A DNA stretch of 64,000 nt. Source: Aquitalea palustris (GTDB taxonomy: Bacteria > Pseudomonadota > Gammaproteobacteria > Burkholderiales > Chromobacteriaceae). Below the pieces are notes generated by a model. That model did not search any database, was not told the origin of the DNA, and saw only the letters and a list, made by a program, of their open reading frames with translations. Shown here piece by piece: positions 18,924-28,872 of this stretch. How positions within the stretch are numbered: the first letter of the stretch is position 1; every line of letters starts with the position of its first letter. The translations under genes and the position numbers were made by a program. The stretch is from positions 1 to 64,000 of the forward strand of contig NZ_RFAR01000014.1 of NCBI RefSeq assembly GCF_003693445.1, in the 5' to 3' direction.

Positions 18924-19117
18924 GAGCCTGCCAAGTTCTCGTGAGCGAGGCATGGCGAAAACCGCCTGAAACAACTAAGGATGCGGCGTTTACCGTGATT
19001 CAATGAGCGTTCGCCCGGTGTTGTTCACGCCGCATCAGCGCGGCCCTGCACACGCATGCACCGCCCCTGTGCTGGCAGCAACAAAAAACCTGCACCGTGC
19101 CAGGGTTTGGCGATAGC

Positions 19118-19903
19118 ATGAGCAAAAATCATTTTGCGGATGCCATATTGCCTTTCCTGCGCGGCTTGTTGCCCATTCTCCTGTCACTGTGTTTATGCCC
19201 GGCTTGGGCGGCCAGTCCGCCACTGGTATTGGCATTCAATACCTTCAGCCCCTGGAAAACGCTGGATGCACAGGGCCAGCCATCCGGTCCCTATGTGGAA
19301 ATCATCAAATTGCTGGCCGCCCGGCTGGATGCCCCCGTGCGTTATCTCTCCTGCCCCCTGCAACGTTGTCTGCAAGCCATGCGCCAGGGCCAGGCCGATC
19401 TGGTGATCGGCGTGCGCAATAGCGATGACCGTGATGCATACATCACCTTTCTCGATCCCCCCTATGCGGCGGCCACGCCGCTGGCGATTTACCTGCGGCG
19501 CGCGGATTCGCGTCAGGTGCGCAGCTATGCCGACCTCTATCCATTACGCATCGGTGTGGTGGAGGGCATGCGCTATCAGCCGGCTTTTGATGAAGATAAA
19601 CAACTGGAGCGTGATTTCGCGCCAAGCAGTTTGTCCAATTTTCGCAAATTGCTGGCCGGGCGCGTCGATGCCGTAGTCATCAACCGCCGTAATGGCATGG
19701 CGTTGTTGCACAGCCAGGGCTGGGAAGCCCTGGTGCGTGAGCAGCCGCTGCAATTGCCCGGGCTGGAAGAGCGCCGGATCGGCTTGTCGCGTCGCTCGCC
19801 CTGGTATGCCCGGCGTGAGCGGCTGACGACCGTGCTGCGTGGCATGCTGCGTGATGGCAGCATTGCCAGATTGCTGGCGGCCACCAACCCCGCGCCACAG
19901 TGA
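19118..19903 (+). CDS. Periplasmic solute-binding-like protein (family 3 type)
   Basis: The 261-residue product has a signal peptide (LPILLSLCLCPAWA) and then a type-3 periplasmic binding fold: PLVLAFNTFSPWKTLD, GPYVEIIKLLAARL, GQADLVIGV, DLYPLRIGVVEGMRY and AGRVDAVVINRRNG. No transporter gene is adjacent, so it may be an orphan binding protein or a sensory relative rather than part of an importer. ATG 19118 is chosen because it sits directly before the signal peptide; a GTG at 19097 is also in frame. The ligand is unknown. Confidence 0.75.
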   Translation: MSKNHFADAILPFLRGLLPILLSLCLCPAWAASPPLVLAFNTFSPWKTLDAQGQPSGPYVEIIKLLAARLDAPVRYLSCPLQRCLQAMRQGQADLVIGVRNSDDRDAYITFLDPPYAAATPLAIYLRRADSRQVRSYADLYPLRIGVVEGMRYQPAFDEDKQLERDFAPSSLSNFRKLLAGRVDAVVINRRNGMALLHSQGWEALVREQPLQLPGLEERRIGLSRRSPWYARRERLTTVLRGMLRDGSIARLLAATNPAPQ

Positions 19904-20576
19904 GTGCTCGCCAGGCCTCTGCGGTGGTTGCCGCGCAAGCGGTGCGGGATACCTGTTCCAAGCCCGTCCCACATCAAAACCGTCGTTGTCGCTGGCCCTA
20001 TCTGATCGGGTAGCCCTGCCTGAGGCTGACCATGCTGCGCTATCAGTCTGGCCGTCCTCTTTGCCAGTGCCGGTAACTGGCTTTGCATTATGGTGCAGTG
20101 CACGATAAAAGCCTTTCCGCTCAGGGTTTTCACCCCGCTCAGCCGGCCATTCATTTTGATTTACAGTACCTTAGTGTTAATGGTTAACCCTGCTTTACAA
20201 GCTGGCGGGCGAACCGTTAGTGTCAGGCAACGCGGTGCTTATCCATACTTGGCATTGTTCTTGCCCCCCTGTATGCCAGTTGATTTCCCTGCACTGGTCG
20301 TGCAGCACAGACTGGGCGCAGAACAGGCAGTGCCGACTCCCTGCCCGCACCCGACTTCCGCGCTGCGTGACCCCGGCCCGGAAAACCCTGCCGTATTGAC
20401 CGGATCGTCAGACGGTATATGGTTGGTGACTGTCGCAATTGTGTAAAATTATTGCGCAAAATCAACATTCATGGTTTTAATATAATTCAAACGCTCGTTC
20501 GAAAATGCCTCGCACGGGCGTTCGCTATCTTTTGGGTTTTGTTTTTTGTCATTTCACATTGCAGGAGAATTTGACC
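19904..20576. other. Long leader/intergenic region upstream of pntAA
   Basis: No gene is supported in this 673-bp stretch. A small palindrome GTGCAGTGCAC lies at 20093-20103. A TATAAT hexamer at 20481-20486 in an AT-rich patch is a plausible -10 element for the transhydrogenase operon, about 95 bp before pntAA, but no good -35 box accompanies it. Confidence 0.4.
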
Positions 20577-21698
20577 ATGCAGATCGCTATTCCGGCCGAA
20601 AGGCTGGCTGGTGAAAAACGCGTGGCCGCGACACCGGAAACGGTGAAAAAGCTGATCGCCATGGGTCACACCGTGGTGGTGGAGCAGGGAGCCGGGCAGT
20701 TTGCCGCCGCTCCCGACGCGGCTTATGCAGAACTGGGTGCCAGCATTGCGGCCAATCGGGCCGAGGCGCTGGCGCAGGCTGACATCGTGCTCACCGTGCG
20801 TGCGCTGGACGAGGCCGGCATTGCCGAGCTGAAAACCGGTGCTGTGCTGATCGGCCAGCTGGCCCCCTACCAGAACACGACTTTCCCGCAGCTGGCTGCG
20901 CGCAAGGTTTCCGCCTTTGCCATGGAGCTGCTGCCACGTACCACGCGGGCGCAGAGCATGGATGTGCTGTCCAGCCAGAACAATATCGCCGGTTACAAGG
21001 CGGTGCTGCTGGCCACCCATTACTATCCGCGCTTCATGCCCATGCTGATGACGGCTGCCGGTACGGTAAAGCCGGCCAAGGTGCTGATCATGGGCGTTGG
21101 TGTGGCCGGTTTGCAGGCCATTGCCACCGCCAAGCGGCTGGGTGCGGTGGTGGAAGCCACCGACGTGCGCCCGTCCACCAAGGAGCAGGTGGAATCGCTG
21201 GGCGGCAAGTTCATCGAAGTACCGATGACGGCTGAAGAAAAGGCCGCCAGCGACGGTGTGTACGCCAAGGAAATGTCGGACGACTACAAGCGTCGTCAGG
21301 CAGAGCTGGTGAGCAAGCACGCCCGCGCTGCCGACATCATCATCACTACCGCGCTGATTCCGGGCAAGAAGGCCCCGACGCTTATCAGTGCCGACATCGT
21401 GGCAGCGATGAAGCCGGGCTCGGTCATCATCGACATCGCCGCGGAAGCCGGTGGCAACTGTGAACGCACCCAGCCGGGTGAGGTGGTGGTGACCGAGAAT
21501 CACGTCACCGTGGTGGGCCAGTTCAACCTGCCGGGCGAGCTGGCGGCAGACGCCTCCAGCCTGTATGCCAAGAACCTGCTGACCTTCCTGTCGCTGATGC
21601 TGAGCAAGGATGGTTTCACCCTCAATCTGGAAGACGACCTGCTGGCGGCCACCCTGGTGACCCACGACGGCCAGGTACGTTTCCCGGCGGCCAACTAA
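20577..21698 (+). CDS. pntAA: NAD(P) transhydrogenase subunit alpha, NAD-binding part
   Basis: Domain I of the proton-translocating transhydrogenase; binds NAD(H). The 373-residue protein starts [20 protein letters not shown]. It contains the Rossmann motif [20 protein letters not shown] and [28 protein letters not shown]. The start at 20577 has GCAGGAGAA 9 nt upstream; the longer frame from 20505 adds non-conserved residues. It opens a three-gene operon, the split form known from Rhodospirillum and many beta/alphaproteobacteria. The enzyme couples proton entry to NADPH production, which balances the NADPH yield of the Zwf-Edd route in this window. Confidence 0.97.
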   Translation: MQIAIPAERLAGEKRVAATPETVKKLIAMGHTVVVEQGAGQFAAAPDAAYAELGASIAANRAEALAQADIVLTVRALDEAGIAELKTGAVLIGQLAPYQNTTFPQLAARKVSAFAMELLPRTTRAQSMDVLSSQNNIAGYKAVLLATHYYPRFMPMLMTAAGTVKPAKVLIMGVGVAGLQAIATAKRLGAVVEATDVRPSTKEQVESLGGKFIEVPMTAEEKAASDGVYAKEMSDDYKRRQAELVSKHARAADIIITTALIPGKKAPTLISADIVAAMKPGSVIIDIAAEAGGNCERTQPGEVVVTENHVTVVGQFNLPGELAADASSLYAKNLLTFLSLMLSKDGFTLNLEDDLLAATLVTHDGQVRFPAAN

Positions 21699-21708
21699 GG
21701 AGAACAAG

Positions 21709-22005
21709 ATGGTCGATCCCTTTATCGCCAGCCTTACCGTCTTCGTGCTGGCCGTGTTTGTCGGCTACCACGTGGTGTGGAACGTCACCCCGGCGCTGCA
21801 TACCCCGCTGATGGCGGTGACCAATGCCATTTCCGGCATCATCATCGTCGGTGCCATGCTGCAGGTGGTGGACATCAACGGTTCCGAAATCACCCTCACC
21901 TCGGTGCTGGGTACCATCGGCATCTTCCTGGCCAGCATCAACATCTTCGGCGGCTTCATGGTCACCCAGCGCATGCTGGACATGTTCAAGAAGAAGAAAA
22001 AATAA
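21709..22005 (+). CDS. pntAB: NAD(P) transhydrogenase subunit alpha, membrane part
   Basis: A 98-residue membrane protein corresponding to the hydrophobic C-terminal part of E. coli PntA. Three hydrophobic segments are visible ([59 protein letters not shown]), followed by a Lys-rich tail. AAGGAG lies upstream of the start, which is 10 nt after the pntAA stop. It contributes part of the proton path with PntB. Confidence 0.97.
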   Translation: MVDPFIASLTVFVLAVFVGYHVVWNVTPALHTPLMAVTNAISGIIIVGAMLQVVDINGSEITLTSVLGTIGIFLASINIFGGFMVTQRMLDMFKKKKK

Positions 22006-22014
22006 GGAAGAACC

Positions 22015-23388
22015 ATGGCTAATATTTCTGCAGTACTTTATCTGGTGGCGGCCGTGCTGTTCATCCTGGCGCTCAAGGGCTTGTCCAGCCCGGTGACAGC
22101 GCTGCGCGGCAACAAGTTCGGCATCATCGGCATGGTCATCGCCGTGGTCACCACCTTCATGATCATGGACAAGCCGGTGCTGGGGCTGATTGCCGCTGCC
22201 ATTGTTGCCGGTGCCGTGATCGGTGGCTGGAAAGCCAGAACGGTGGAGATGACCGGCATGCCGGAGCTGGTGGCTGCCATGCACTCGCTGGTGGGCCTGT
22301 CGGCGGTGCTGATCGCCGTGGCCGCCATCTTCCATAGCGGTGTGGAACACACAGGCGTACAGAAGGTGGAGCTGTTCATCGGTGCCTTTATCGGCGCCAT
22401 CACCTTTACCGCCTCGGTGATTGCCTACGGCAAGCTGTCCGGCCGCTTTGGCTCCAAGGCCGTCAGCTTCAATGGCCAGCATCTGCTGAACCTGCTGCTG
22501 GCGCTGGCCATGGTGGGCTTTGGTATTGCCTACTTCGTGACCGACAGCCACGCGGCCTTCCTCGCCATGGTGGCCATTGCGCTGGTATTGGGCGTGACGC
22601 TGATCATCCCCATTGGCGGCGCTGACATGCCGGTGGTGGTGTCCATGCTCAACTCCTACTCCGGCTGGGCGGCGGCGGGTATCGGCTTTACGCTGAACAA
22701 CCCGGTGTTGATCATTGCCGGTGCCTGCGTGGGTTCGTCTGGTGCCATTCTGTCCTACATCATGTGCAAGGCGATGAACCGTTCCATCGTCTCGGTGCTG
22801 CTGGGCGGCTTTGGTGCGGAGTCGGGCGGTGCTGGCCCGGCAGGAGATGCCGGTCCGAAGAACTACAAGTCCGGTTCGGCTGAAGATGCGGCCTTCCTGA
22901 TGAGCAATGCCGACAGCGTGGTGATCGTGCCGGGTTATGGCCTGGCGGTATCGCGCGCCCAGCATGCCTTGCAGGAGTTTGCCGAGTTGCTGCACGAGAA
23001 GGGCGTGACCGTGCGCTACGCCATTCACCCGGTGGCAGGCCGCATGCCGGGCCACATGAACGTGCTGCTGGCCGAAGCCGAAGTGCCCTACGAGCAGGTA
23101 CTGGAGATGGAGGAGATCAACTCCGACTTCAACAATACCGACGTGGTGCTGGTGATCGGTGCCAACGACGTGGTCAACCCGGCGGCGCAGAAGGACAAGG
23201 CCAGCCCCATCTACGGCATGCCGATTCTGGAAGCGCACAAGGCGCGTACCGTTATCGTGGTGAAACGTTCGATGAGCGTGGGCTATGCCGGCCTCGACAA
23301 CGAGCTGTTCTACATGGACAAGACCATGATGGTGTTTGGCGATGCCAAAAAAGTGGTGGAAGACCTGGTGAAGGGTGTGGTGCACTAA
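22015..23388 (+). CDS. pntB: NAD(P) transhydrogenase subunit beta
   Basis: The 457-residue subunit has about eight or nine membrane segments, then the NADP(H)-binding domain III: VVIVPGYGLAVSRAQHAL, IHPVAGRMPGHMNVLLAEA, and VIGANDVVNPAA. It begins 9 nt after pntAB with AAGGAAG upstream. It forms the membrane domain and the NADP site of the enzyme. A clear terminator follows the gene. Confidence 0.98.
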   Translation: MANISAVLYLVAAVLFILALKGLSSPVTALRGNKFGIIGMVIAVVTTFMIMDKPVLGLIAAAIVAGAVIGGWKARTVEMTGMPELVAAMHSLVGLSAVLIAVAAIFHSGVEHTGVQKVELFIGAFIGAITFTASVIAYGKLSGRFGSKAVSFNGQHLLNLLLALAMVGFGIAYFVTDSHAAFLAMVAIALVLGVTLIIPIGGADMPVVVSMLNSYSGWAAAGIGFTLNNPVLIIAGACVGSSGAILSYIMCKAMNRSIVSVLLGGFGAESGGAGPAGDAGPKNYKSGSAEDAAFLMSNADSVVIVPGYGLAVSRAQHALQEFAELLHEKGVTVRYAIHPVAGRMPGHMNVLLAEAEVPYEQVLEMEEINSDFNNTDVVLVIGANDVVNPAAQKDKASPIYGMPILEAHKARTVIVVKRSMSVGYAGLDNELFYMDKTMMVFGDAKKVVEDLVKGVVH

Positions 23389-23414
23389 GCCTGCGCACTA
23401 CCGCTTTTCCAGCA

Positions 23415-23441
23415 AACCCTGCCTGGCCGGCAGGGTTTTTT
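23415..23441 (+). terminator. Terminator of the pnt operon
   Basis: AACCCTGCC and GGCAGGGTT form a 9-bp stem with loop TGGCC, followed by a T6 run. Confidence 0.88.
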
Positions 23442-23570
23442 CTTGCCTGCCGCGCCGGCTTGGCGGCAGGCTTGACCATCCTTAGGATGGGTTGACAGTG
23501 GCAACCGCATGGAACTCATGGCCTGCTGCGGCCTCTTAAATATTAGCGTTGTTTAATTTTGGAGATGAAT

Positions 23571-24251
23571 ATGCACTGGAAAACCACCGCCATTATTGCC
23601 GCCCTGTTGTCTGGTCCTGTATTTGCCCAGCCCAATCTGCAGGGCAGCGAATGGCAACTGGTATCGCCCAAGGTGGCCGAACCGCTGCCCACGCTGTCGT
23701 TTCAGGCCAAGGGCATCAGCGGTTTTGCCGGTTGTAACCGCTTTACCGGCCACACCAATGCCGAGGGCAAGCTGGTGGTGGCCACCACGCGCATGATGTG
23801 CCCGCCCGCCATGATGCAGACCGAACAGGCGTATATCGGATTTCTGTCGCAACCCTTCCAGATCAAGACCGATGGCAAGTTGCAGCAACTGGTGCTAACC
23901 AGTAGCGCAGGGGAATACCGCTTTGTACGCAAGCTGGATAAGACGGCAGGCCACCCCGCAGCCGCCGCAGCTCCGGCGCAGCGGCCGCAGTATCTGTATG
24001 TCAGCAGCCAGCGTAAAAACTGCAGTGCGGGAGCCGGGCAGATGCAATGCCTGCAGGTGCGCAGTAGCGAAAACCAGCCCTGGCAGTTGTTCTACGGCGC
24101 GATCGAGGGTTTCACCCCGCAGCCCGATACCGCCTACTACCTGAAGCTGCGCTATGAGACCGTGCCGAACCCGCCGGCCGATGCCTCGGCGGTACGGACC
24201 ATTCTGGAGCGCGTGGTATTCAGCGAAACGATCAGCCGCAGTGTGCAATGA
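23571..24251 (+). CDS. Exported META-domain / DUF4377-like fusion protein
   Basis: The 226-residue protein has a signal peptide (TTAIIAALLSGPVFA). An HslJ-like META domain follows at about residues 20-125 (GSEWQLVSP, GISGFAGCNRFTGH, TTRMMCPPAMMQTEQAY). A second domain from about 140 (YLYVSSQRKNCSAGAGQMQCLQVR...PWQLFYGAIEGF) resembles DUF4377, which often follows META. The start at 23571 is favoured because GGAG lies 6 nt upstream. The role is probably envelope stress or resistance to organic compounds, by analogy with E. coli HslJ. It is followed at once by a second META gene. Confidence 0.8.
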   Translation: MHWKTTAIIAALLSGPVFAQPNLQGSEWQLVSPKVAEPLPTLSFQAKGISGFAGCNRFTGHTNAEGKLVVATTRMMCPPAMMQTEQAYIGFLSQPFQIKTDGKLQQLVLTSSAGEYRFVRKLDKTAGHPAAAAAPAQRPQYLYVSSQRKNCSAGAGQMQCLQVRSSENQPWQLFYGAIEGFTPQPDTAYYLKLRYETVPNPPADASAVRTILERVVFSETISRSVQ

Positions 24252-24280
24252 GCACCGACTGCTCAGTCAGGAGTCAGCGC

Positions 24281-24718
24281 ATGAAACATTTCTGGATGCC
24301 GGTACTGGTCCTTGGCTGGTTGACTGGCTGTGCCAGTCCACAGCCCGCCACACCGGCCGACAAGCCGCAGGGCTGGCAAGCACCGCGTGATCTGGCCAGC
24401 CTGGATGGCCGCTGGCAGCAGGTGGATGCCGGCAAGAATCAACCCTACCGGCTGGAGTTTGCCGCCGGCCGCCTGCATGCTTCCGCTGGCTGTAATGGGC
24501 TGGGCAGCGTGGTGAGCCTGGAAAACGGCCTGCTCAAGACCGGAGCGATGATGTCAACCCTGATGGCCTGCCCGCCACCGCTGGAGCAGCGTGAGCGCAG
24601 CCTGAGCCAGTTGCTGTCGGCACAGCCACGGCTGGTGGTGCAGGGCAATCGGCTGCAATTGCAGGCTGGCAATGACCAGCTGGAATTCCAGCGCGAGGCC
24701 AGTTCTGGCGGCAGCTGA
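24281..24718 (+). CDS. META-domain lipoprotein
   Basis: The 145-residue protein has a lipoprotein signal ending in LTGC (Cys17) and one META/HslJ domain (LDGRWQQVDAG, YRLEFAAGRLHASAGCNGLG, TLMACPPPLEQRE). The start at 24281 is set by AGGAG, 9 nt upstream. It lies 29 nt downstream of the other META gene, so the two are probably co-transcribed and may be paralogues, one soluble and one lipid-anchored. Confidence 0.82.
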   Translation: MKHFWMPVLVLGWLTGCASPQPATPADKPQGWQAPRDLASLDGRWQQVDAGKNQPYRLEFAAGRLHASAGCNGLGSVVSLENGLLKTGAMMSTLMACPPPLEQRERSLSQLLSAQPRLVVQGNRLQLQAGNDQLEFQREASSGGS

Positions 24719-24736
24719 AGCGCAGGGATGACAAAG

Positions 24737-24768
24737 AAAAAGCCCGCGTTGTTAAACGCGGGCTTTTT
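24737..24768. terminator. Bidirectional terminator
   Basis: AAAAAGCCCGCGTT and AACGCGGGCTTTTT form a perfect 14-bp inverted repeat with loop GTTA. It serves both the rightward META genes and the leftward hem operon. Confidence 0.93.
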
Positions 24769-24784
24769 ACTGGGTGACCGGGCT

Positions 24785-25993
24785 TCAGTCGCCTTTGGCC
24801 AGTGCCAGTTCCAGGCTGCGGTGGTAATGCTGCGCGGCTTGTTCTTCCTTGCCGGTAGCCTCGAACAGACGGGCCAGTTCGGCATTGGCACACAGGGTGG
24901 CGCTGATGGAGTTGCTGGCCTCCAGATAGCTTTGCGCCTTGCCCCACAGCTGCTGGTTCATGGCCAGCCGGCCCAGCGCCAGCAACAGCATGTGGTCGCG
25001 TGGGCGGCTCTTGAGCCAGCCTTCGGCATCGCGCATCAGTTCCAGCCGCTTTTCCGGCGACAGGCGTTCGGCCAGCTGGCCCAGCTCGCGTGCCAGTTCC
25101 GGCGTGGCCTGTTCTTCATCGGCCAGGGCCTCACCCAGCAGGGTGGCGGCATAGTCGAAGTCTTCCAGCGCAATCAGCCGGCTGACGATTTCGCTGACCA
25201 GCACCGGGTTGCGCCGTTCGGCGTCCGGGATGCGGCGCAGCCAGTCGCGTACTTCGCGGCCACCGACAAAGCCGGTGAGTTGCTGGCTGTAGGCGGCCAG
25301 GCGGTAGCGGCGGGCCTGTGCCGGTTCCAGCGCCTCGGCCTTGAGCAGTTTTTCGGTCAGGGCCAGTACCGCTTCCGGCTGGCGTTGCAGCAGGCGCACC
25401 TTCAGCTCCAGGCGCAGGGCATTGGTGAGGTTGGGCGACAGGGCACGGGCGCGTTCGATGGCAGCCAGCGCACCCAGTGCGTCCTTGGCTTCCAGCTTCA
25501 GCTCGGCATCCAGCATGTGGCGCGCCAGCTGCAGGCGTTCCGGCAGGACATCCAGCTGTTGCAGATAGCTGTCGCGCTTGTCCAGATCTCCAGTGGCACC
25601 CGCGGAGCGCGCTGCCAGCAACAGGGCAAGGGCGCGGTTTTCCGGAGCGTACTCGTCGGTCATGGCCTTGAGCGCTTCGCGTTCCGCTTTCTGGAAACGG
25701 CCTTCAAAAAAGGCGATACCGGCCTCACGCAGGGCGTGGCGGGCGGCTTTCAGCTTTTTCTGGCGCTGGAAACGGCGTACCTCGGTGGGCAGGCCGGCGG
25801 TGATGCTGATGATGCGCATCACCACATAAGCCAGCGCTATCAGTGCCACGATGCCCAGCAGCAGCAGGTTGAACGACACCTCCATGCGGTAGGGCGGCAA
25901 GAACAGGATGGCATAGCCGGTATTCAGGGTGGAGGCCAGCCCCACCAGCACGGCCAGGGCGAACAGGCCGGTAATCCAGATGACAAATTTCAC
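24785..25993 (-). CDS. hemY: HemY-like membrane protein with TPR repeats
   Basis: The 402-residue protein has two N-terminal membrane segments (FVIWITGLFALAVLVGLAS and FNLLLLGIVALIALAYVVM). A long tetratricopeptide-like helical domain follows, as in the proteobacterial HemY family (not the protoporphyrinogen oxidase of the same name). It is the last gene of hemC-hemD-hemX-hemY, starting 3 nt after hemX. It is thought to assist haem synthesis at the membrane; the exact activity is unresolved. Confidence 0.93.
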   Translation of the reverse strand: MKFVIWITGLFALAVLVGLASTLNTGYAILFLPPYRMEVSFNLLLLGIVALIALAYVVMRIISITAGLPTEVRRFQRQKKLKAARHALREAGIAFFEGRFQKAEREALKAMTDEYAPENRALALLLAARSAGATGDLDKRDSYLQQLDVLPERLQLARHMLDAELKLEAKDALGALAAIERARALSPNLTNALRLELKVRLLQRQPEAVLALTEKLLKAEALEPAQARRYRLAAYSQQLTGFVGGREVRDWLRRIPDAERRNPVLVSEIVSRLIALEDFDYAATLLGEALADEEQATPELARELGQLAERLSPEKRLELMRDAEGWLKSRPRDHMLLLALGRLAMNQQLWGKAQSYLEASNSISATLCANAELARLFEATGKEEQAAQHYHRSLELALAKGD

Positions 25994-25996
25994 CGG

Positions 25997-27019
25997 TCAG
26001 TCTCCCTTGTTGCCCTGGGCATCACGTACCGCTTTCAGGCTGGCATTGAGGTCGGGCAGGGTTACGGACAGTGGCGCACCTTTCAGTTCCAGCAAGGTGG
26101 ACAGCCACTGGCGGGTGGCCGGCGCGTCATTGTCGAAGTAGCGCAGCACATAGGACTGGGCGGCGCTGACATCGGCATCGAAGGTGGTGCCGTCACGCTG
26201 GATCAGGGCCAGGCGGGCATCCAGCAGGCGCATTTTCAGGTTTTCGCGCAGGAAGAAGGATTGCTCAGGCGACAGCAGCAGCGCTTCGGGCTTGTCCATG
26301 CGGCGGATGTGCACCAGCTCGCCCAGGCTCTGGCTGATATCGGCCACCAGGCGTTCCCAGAAGGGGGCGCTGGCCGGCAGCGGCTTGGCGGTACGTTTGT
26401 CTTGCAGGCGATGGGCATCCACCACCAGCGGCAGGCTGTCGCCGGACAGCATCAGCCGGTCCAGTTTGACGGTGAGGCCGACGGTGTCCAGATAGGGCAG
26501 GGCCTTGAGCTTTTCCAGATCGGTGGCCACGGCTTTTTTCACTGCGATCAGCTGCGGCTGGTCGAATTTGGACAGGCGGGCATCCACCATCTGCAGTGCC
26601 GAGATGGCGGCGGGGACGTTGCCGGCCAGCTGCAGCTGCTGGCTGGCAATGGCCAGGGTGTGCTCCACCTCGGACAGCAGCCAGTCGCTACGGGTCTTGG
26701 TCAACTCCTGGTACATGCCATTCAGGGTGGCATATTGTCCGGCGGATTCATTGACGCGGGTTTCCAGTACCGCCAGCTTGGCGTCGGTGGCGCGGGCGGC
26801 GGTCAGCGCCTGCTCGGTCATGCCACGCAATTCCTTGGAGGCGCCATTGCCTTCAGCCAGCCGGCCTGCCAGTTCCTGGCGGGCGGCAGTCAGTTCCTGC
26901 TGGGTGCTGTACAGCTGCCAGCCGGATAGGCCAAGGGCAGCCAGTGCTACCAGCAGGGCCAGGTTCAGCTGTTTCTTGCGGGACGGACGGGGGGTGTCGA
27001 CAGTCTGGGTTTCGCTCAT
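25997..27019 (-). CDS. hemX: HemX-like membrane protein
   Basis: The 340-residue protein has one N-terminal membrane segment (LNLALLVALAALGLSGWQLY), then a long helical coiled-coil region and an alpha-helical C-terminal domain of the proteobacterial HemX family. The family is often named uroporphyrin-III C-methyltransferase, but no SAM-binding methyltransferase motif is visible here. ATG 27019 overlaps the hemD stop codon (ATGA), showing tight coupling. A longer in-frame start at 27037 lies inside hemD and is less likely. Confidence 0.92.
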   Translation of the reverse strand: MSETQTVDTPRPSRKKQLNLALLVALAALGLSGWQLYSTQQELTAARQELAGRLAEGNGASKELRGMTEQALTAARATDAKLAVLETRVNESAGQYATLNGMYQELTKTRSDWLLSEVEHTLAIASQQLQLAGNVPAAISALQMVDARLSKFDQPQLIAVKKAVATDLEKLKALPYLDTVGLTVKLDRLMLSGDSLPLVVDAHRLQDKRTAKPLPASAPFWERLVADISQSLGELVHIRRMDKPEALLLSPEQSFFLRENLKMRLLDARLALIQRDGTTFDADVSAAQSYVLRYFDNDAPATRQWLSTLLELKGAPLSVTLPDLNASLKAVRDAQGNKGD

Positions 27020-27756
27020 GGGTGACGGGAGAACCATTCTCTGAGGCCGGCGACGAGCGCATCGTCATCGGCCCGGGTTGTCACGATGCGTGTCGCGCCC
27101 AGAGCCTGCAATCGTTCGGCAATGCGCGGGTGCGGCACACAATACAAAAGGCATTGTAACGTCCCGGCTCTTGCCGGACCAGCCAGTCTGAACAATTGCT
27201 CGGCCATTTCACTGGAAGTCAGCACCATGGCGTCCGGCAGGCCGTCATCCAGCAGGCGCCAGTCCGGCCGGCCATCCACCCGCTGGTAGACCTCGGCCAG
27301 GCTCACCTGCGCACCACGGGCGCGCAGGGTATCGGCCAGCAGGGCTCGGCCGCCCTGGCCGCGTACGATCAGCCAGCGCTGGCCGGCGACATCGGCCAGC
27401 TGGGGCAGGGCCAGCAGGGCTTCGCTGTCGCTGCCTGCCGTGGGAAACAGAATGTCCTGCCCGCTGAGCATGGCCAGGCGGCGGGCACTGGCCTGGCCGA
27501 CACAGGCCAGCCGCGCCGCCGGTGGCTGTGCCTGCAGCGTCGGCCAGGCCACGTCGATGGCGCTGGGGCTGACGAAAAACAGCCAGTCGGCCTGCGCGGC
27601 CTGCTGTGGCAGGTGGGCCAGTGTTTCTGGCTGCGGCTGGATCTCCATCACCGGGAAGCTTTGTCCCTGCCAGCCGGCAGCGGCCATTAGTTGCAGCAAA
27701 CGGCCGCTTTGCGCGGCCGGTCTGGCCACCAGGATGCGGCGGCCAGCCGTTGTCAT
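27016..27756 (-). CDS. hemD: Uroporphyrinogen-III synthase
   Basis: Cyclises hydroxymethylbilane to uroporphyrinogen III. The 246-residue sequence is weakly conserved, as is usual, but shows the two-lobed pattern: [19 protein letters not shown] at the start, [36 protein letters not shown], and [14 protein letters not shown]. It overlaps hemC by 4 nt (ATGA) at its 5' end and hemX likewise at its 3' end. Confidence 0.93.
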   Translation of the reverse strand: MTTAGRRILVARPAAQSGRLLQLMAAAGWQGQSFPVMEIQPQPETLAHLPQQAAQADWLFFVSPSAIDVAWPTLQAQPPAARLACVGQASARRLAMLSGQDILFPTAGSDSEALLALPQLADVAGQRWLIVRGQGGRALLADTLRARGAQVSLAEVYQRVDGRPDWRLLDDGLPDAMVLTSSEMAEQLFRLAGPARAGTLQCLLYCVPHPRIAERLQALGATRIVTTRADDDALVAGLREWFSRHP

Positions 27757-28682
27757 TGCTGGTCTTTCAGTACGGCGTCGATCAGCGGCTTGGCGCCGTC
27801 ATCCAGCAGGCGTTTGGCCACGGCGCGGCCCAGCGATTCGGCATACTGGCGCGGCGCACTGGCGGCGGCGGTGAGCATGACCGAGCCATCCGGATGCGCG
27901 ACAAAGCCGCCCAGGCTGATGACTTCGTCGCTGAGGGTGGCAAAGGCGCCCAAGGGTACCTGACAGCTGCCGCCCAGTTCGCGTGCCAATGCGCGCTCGG
28001 CGCTGACACAGGCGTGGGTGTCCGGGTGATTCAAGGGCTGCAGCAGCGCCAGCATGTCGGCGCGGTCGGCGCGGATTTCAATGCCCAGCGCGCCTTGCCC
28101 TGCCGCCGGCAGGCTTTCCGACGGGGCGAGTTCTGACCGGATACGGTCGTGTAGTTCCAGGCGCTTGAGGCCGGCGGCGGCCAGAATGATGGCATCGTAT
28201 TCGCCATCATCCAGCTTGCGCAGGCGGGTTTGCACATTGCCGCGCAAAGGTTTGATCACCAGTTGCGGGTAGCGTGCGCGCAGTTGCGATTCGCGGCGCA
28301 GGCTGGATGTGCCCACCACGCTGCCTGCCGGCAGCTCGGCCAGGCTGGCAAACTTGTTGGAGACAAAGGCATCGCGCGGGTCTTCGCGTTCGCAGATGGC
28401 AGCCAGGGCAAAGCCTTCCGGCAGCACCATGGGCACGTCCTTGATGGAATGCACGGCCAGGTCGGCACGGCCTTCGGCCAGCGCCACTTCCAGCTCTTTC
28501 ACGAACAGGCCCTTGCCGCCGATCTTGGACAGGGTCTTGTCCAGGATCTGGTCGCCCTGGGTGGTCATGCCGAGGATTTCGACGGTGAGGTGCGGATACC
28601 GCGCTTGCAGGCGGGCCTGGATGTGTTCTGCCTGCCACATGGCCAGCCGGCTTTCGCGGCTGGCGATGACGATCTTGTCCAT
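27753..28682 (-). CDS. hemC: Porphobilinogen deaminase (hydroxymethylbilane synthase)
   Basis: Joins four porphobilinogens into hydroxymethylbilane. The 309-residue enzyme shows [61 protein letters not shown], and [13 protein letters not shown] with the cysteine that carries the dipyrromethane cofactor. The start at 28682 has AGGAA 9 nt upstream; the extended frame to 28754 is not conserved. It heads the leftward hemCDXY operon. Confidence 0.98.
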   Translation of the reverse strand: MDKIVIASRESRLAMWQAEHIQARLQARYPHLTVEILGMTTQGDQILDKTLSKIGGKGLFVKELEVALAEGRADLAVHSIKDVPMVLPEGFALAAICEREDPRDAFVSNKFASLAELPAGSVVGTSSLRRESQLRARYPQLVIKPLRGNVQTRLRKLDDGEYDAIILAAAGLKRLELHDRIRSELAPSESLPAAGQGALGIEIRADRADMLALLQPLNHPDTHACVSAERALARELGGSCQVPLGAFATLSDEVISLGGFVAHPDGSVMLTAAASAPRQYAESLGRAVAKRLLDDGAKPLIDAVLKDQQ

Positions 28683-28872
28683 GAATTGCATTCCTGACGA
28701 TGAAATTCGTCCGATTCTAGCATGCAGGCAGGGCAAGGCCTGGAGTCGGATCAAGGAAGGGATATTTGCGGCAGAACCGTGCCGTCAGGGTGGCCGGCGG
28801 GCACCGGCCATTTGTCTGCCGCTGGCGAAGTGGGGGCCTGGCCAAGCTGCAAAACTGCCCCGGCCGGCCTGC

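Noticed and set aside
24728-26929. 733-codon plus-strand frame opposite hemY and hemX
   Set aside because: Antisense shadow of two well-supported genes; it crosses a terminator and has Gln/Gly-rich text without any domain.
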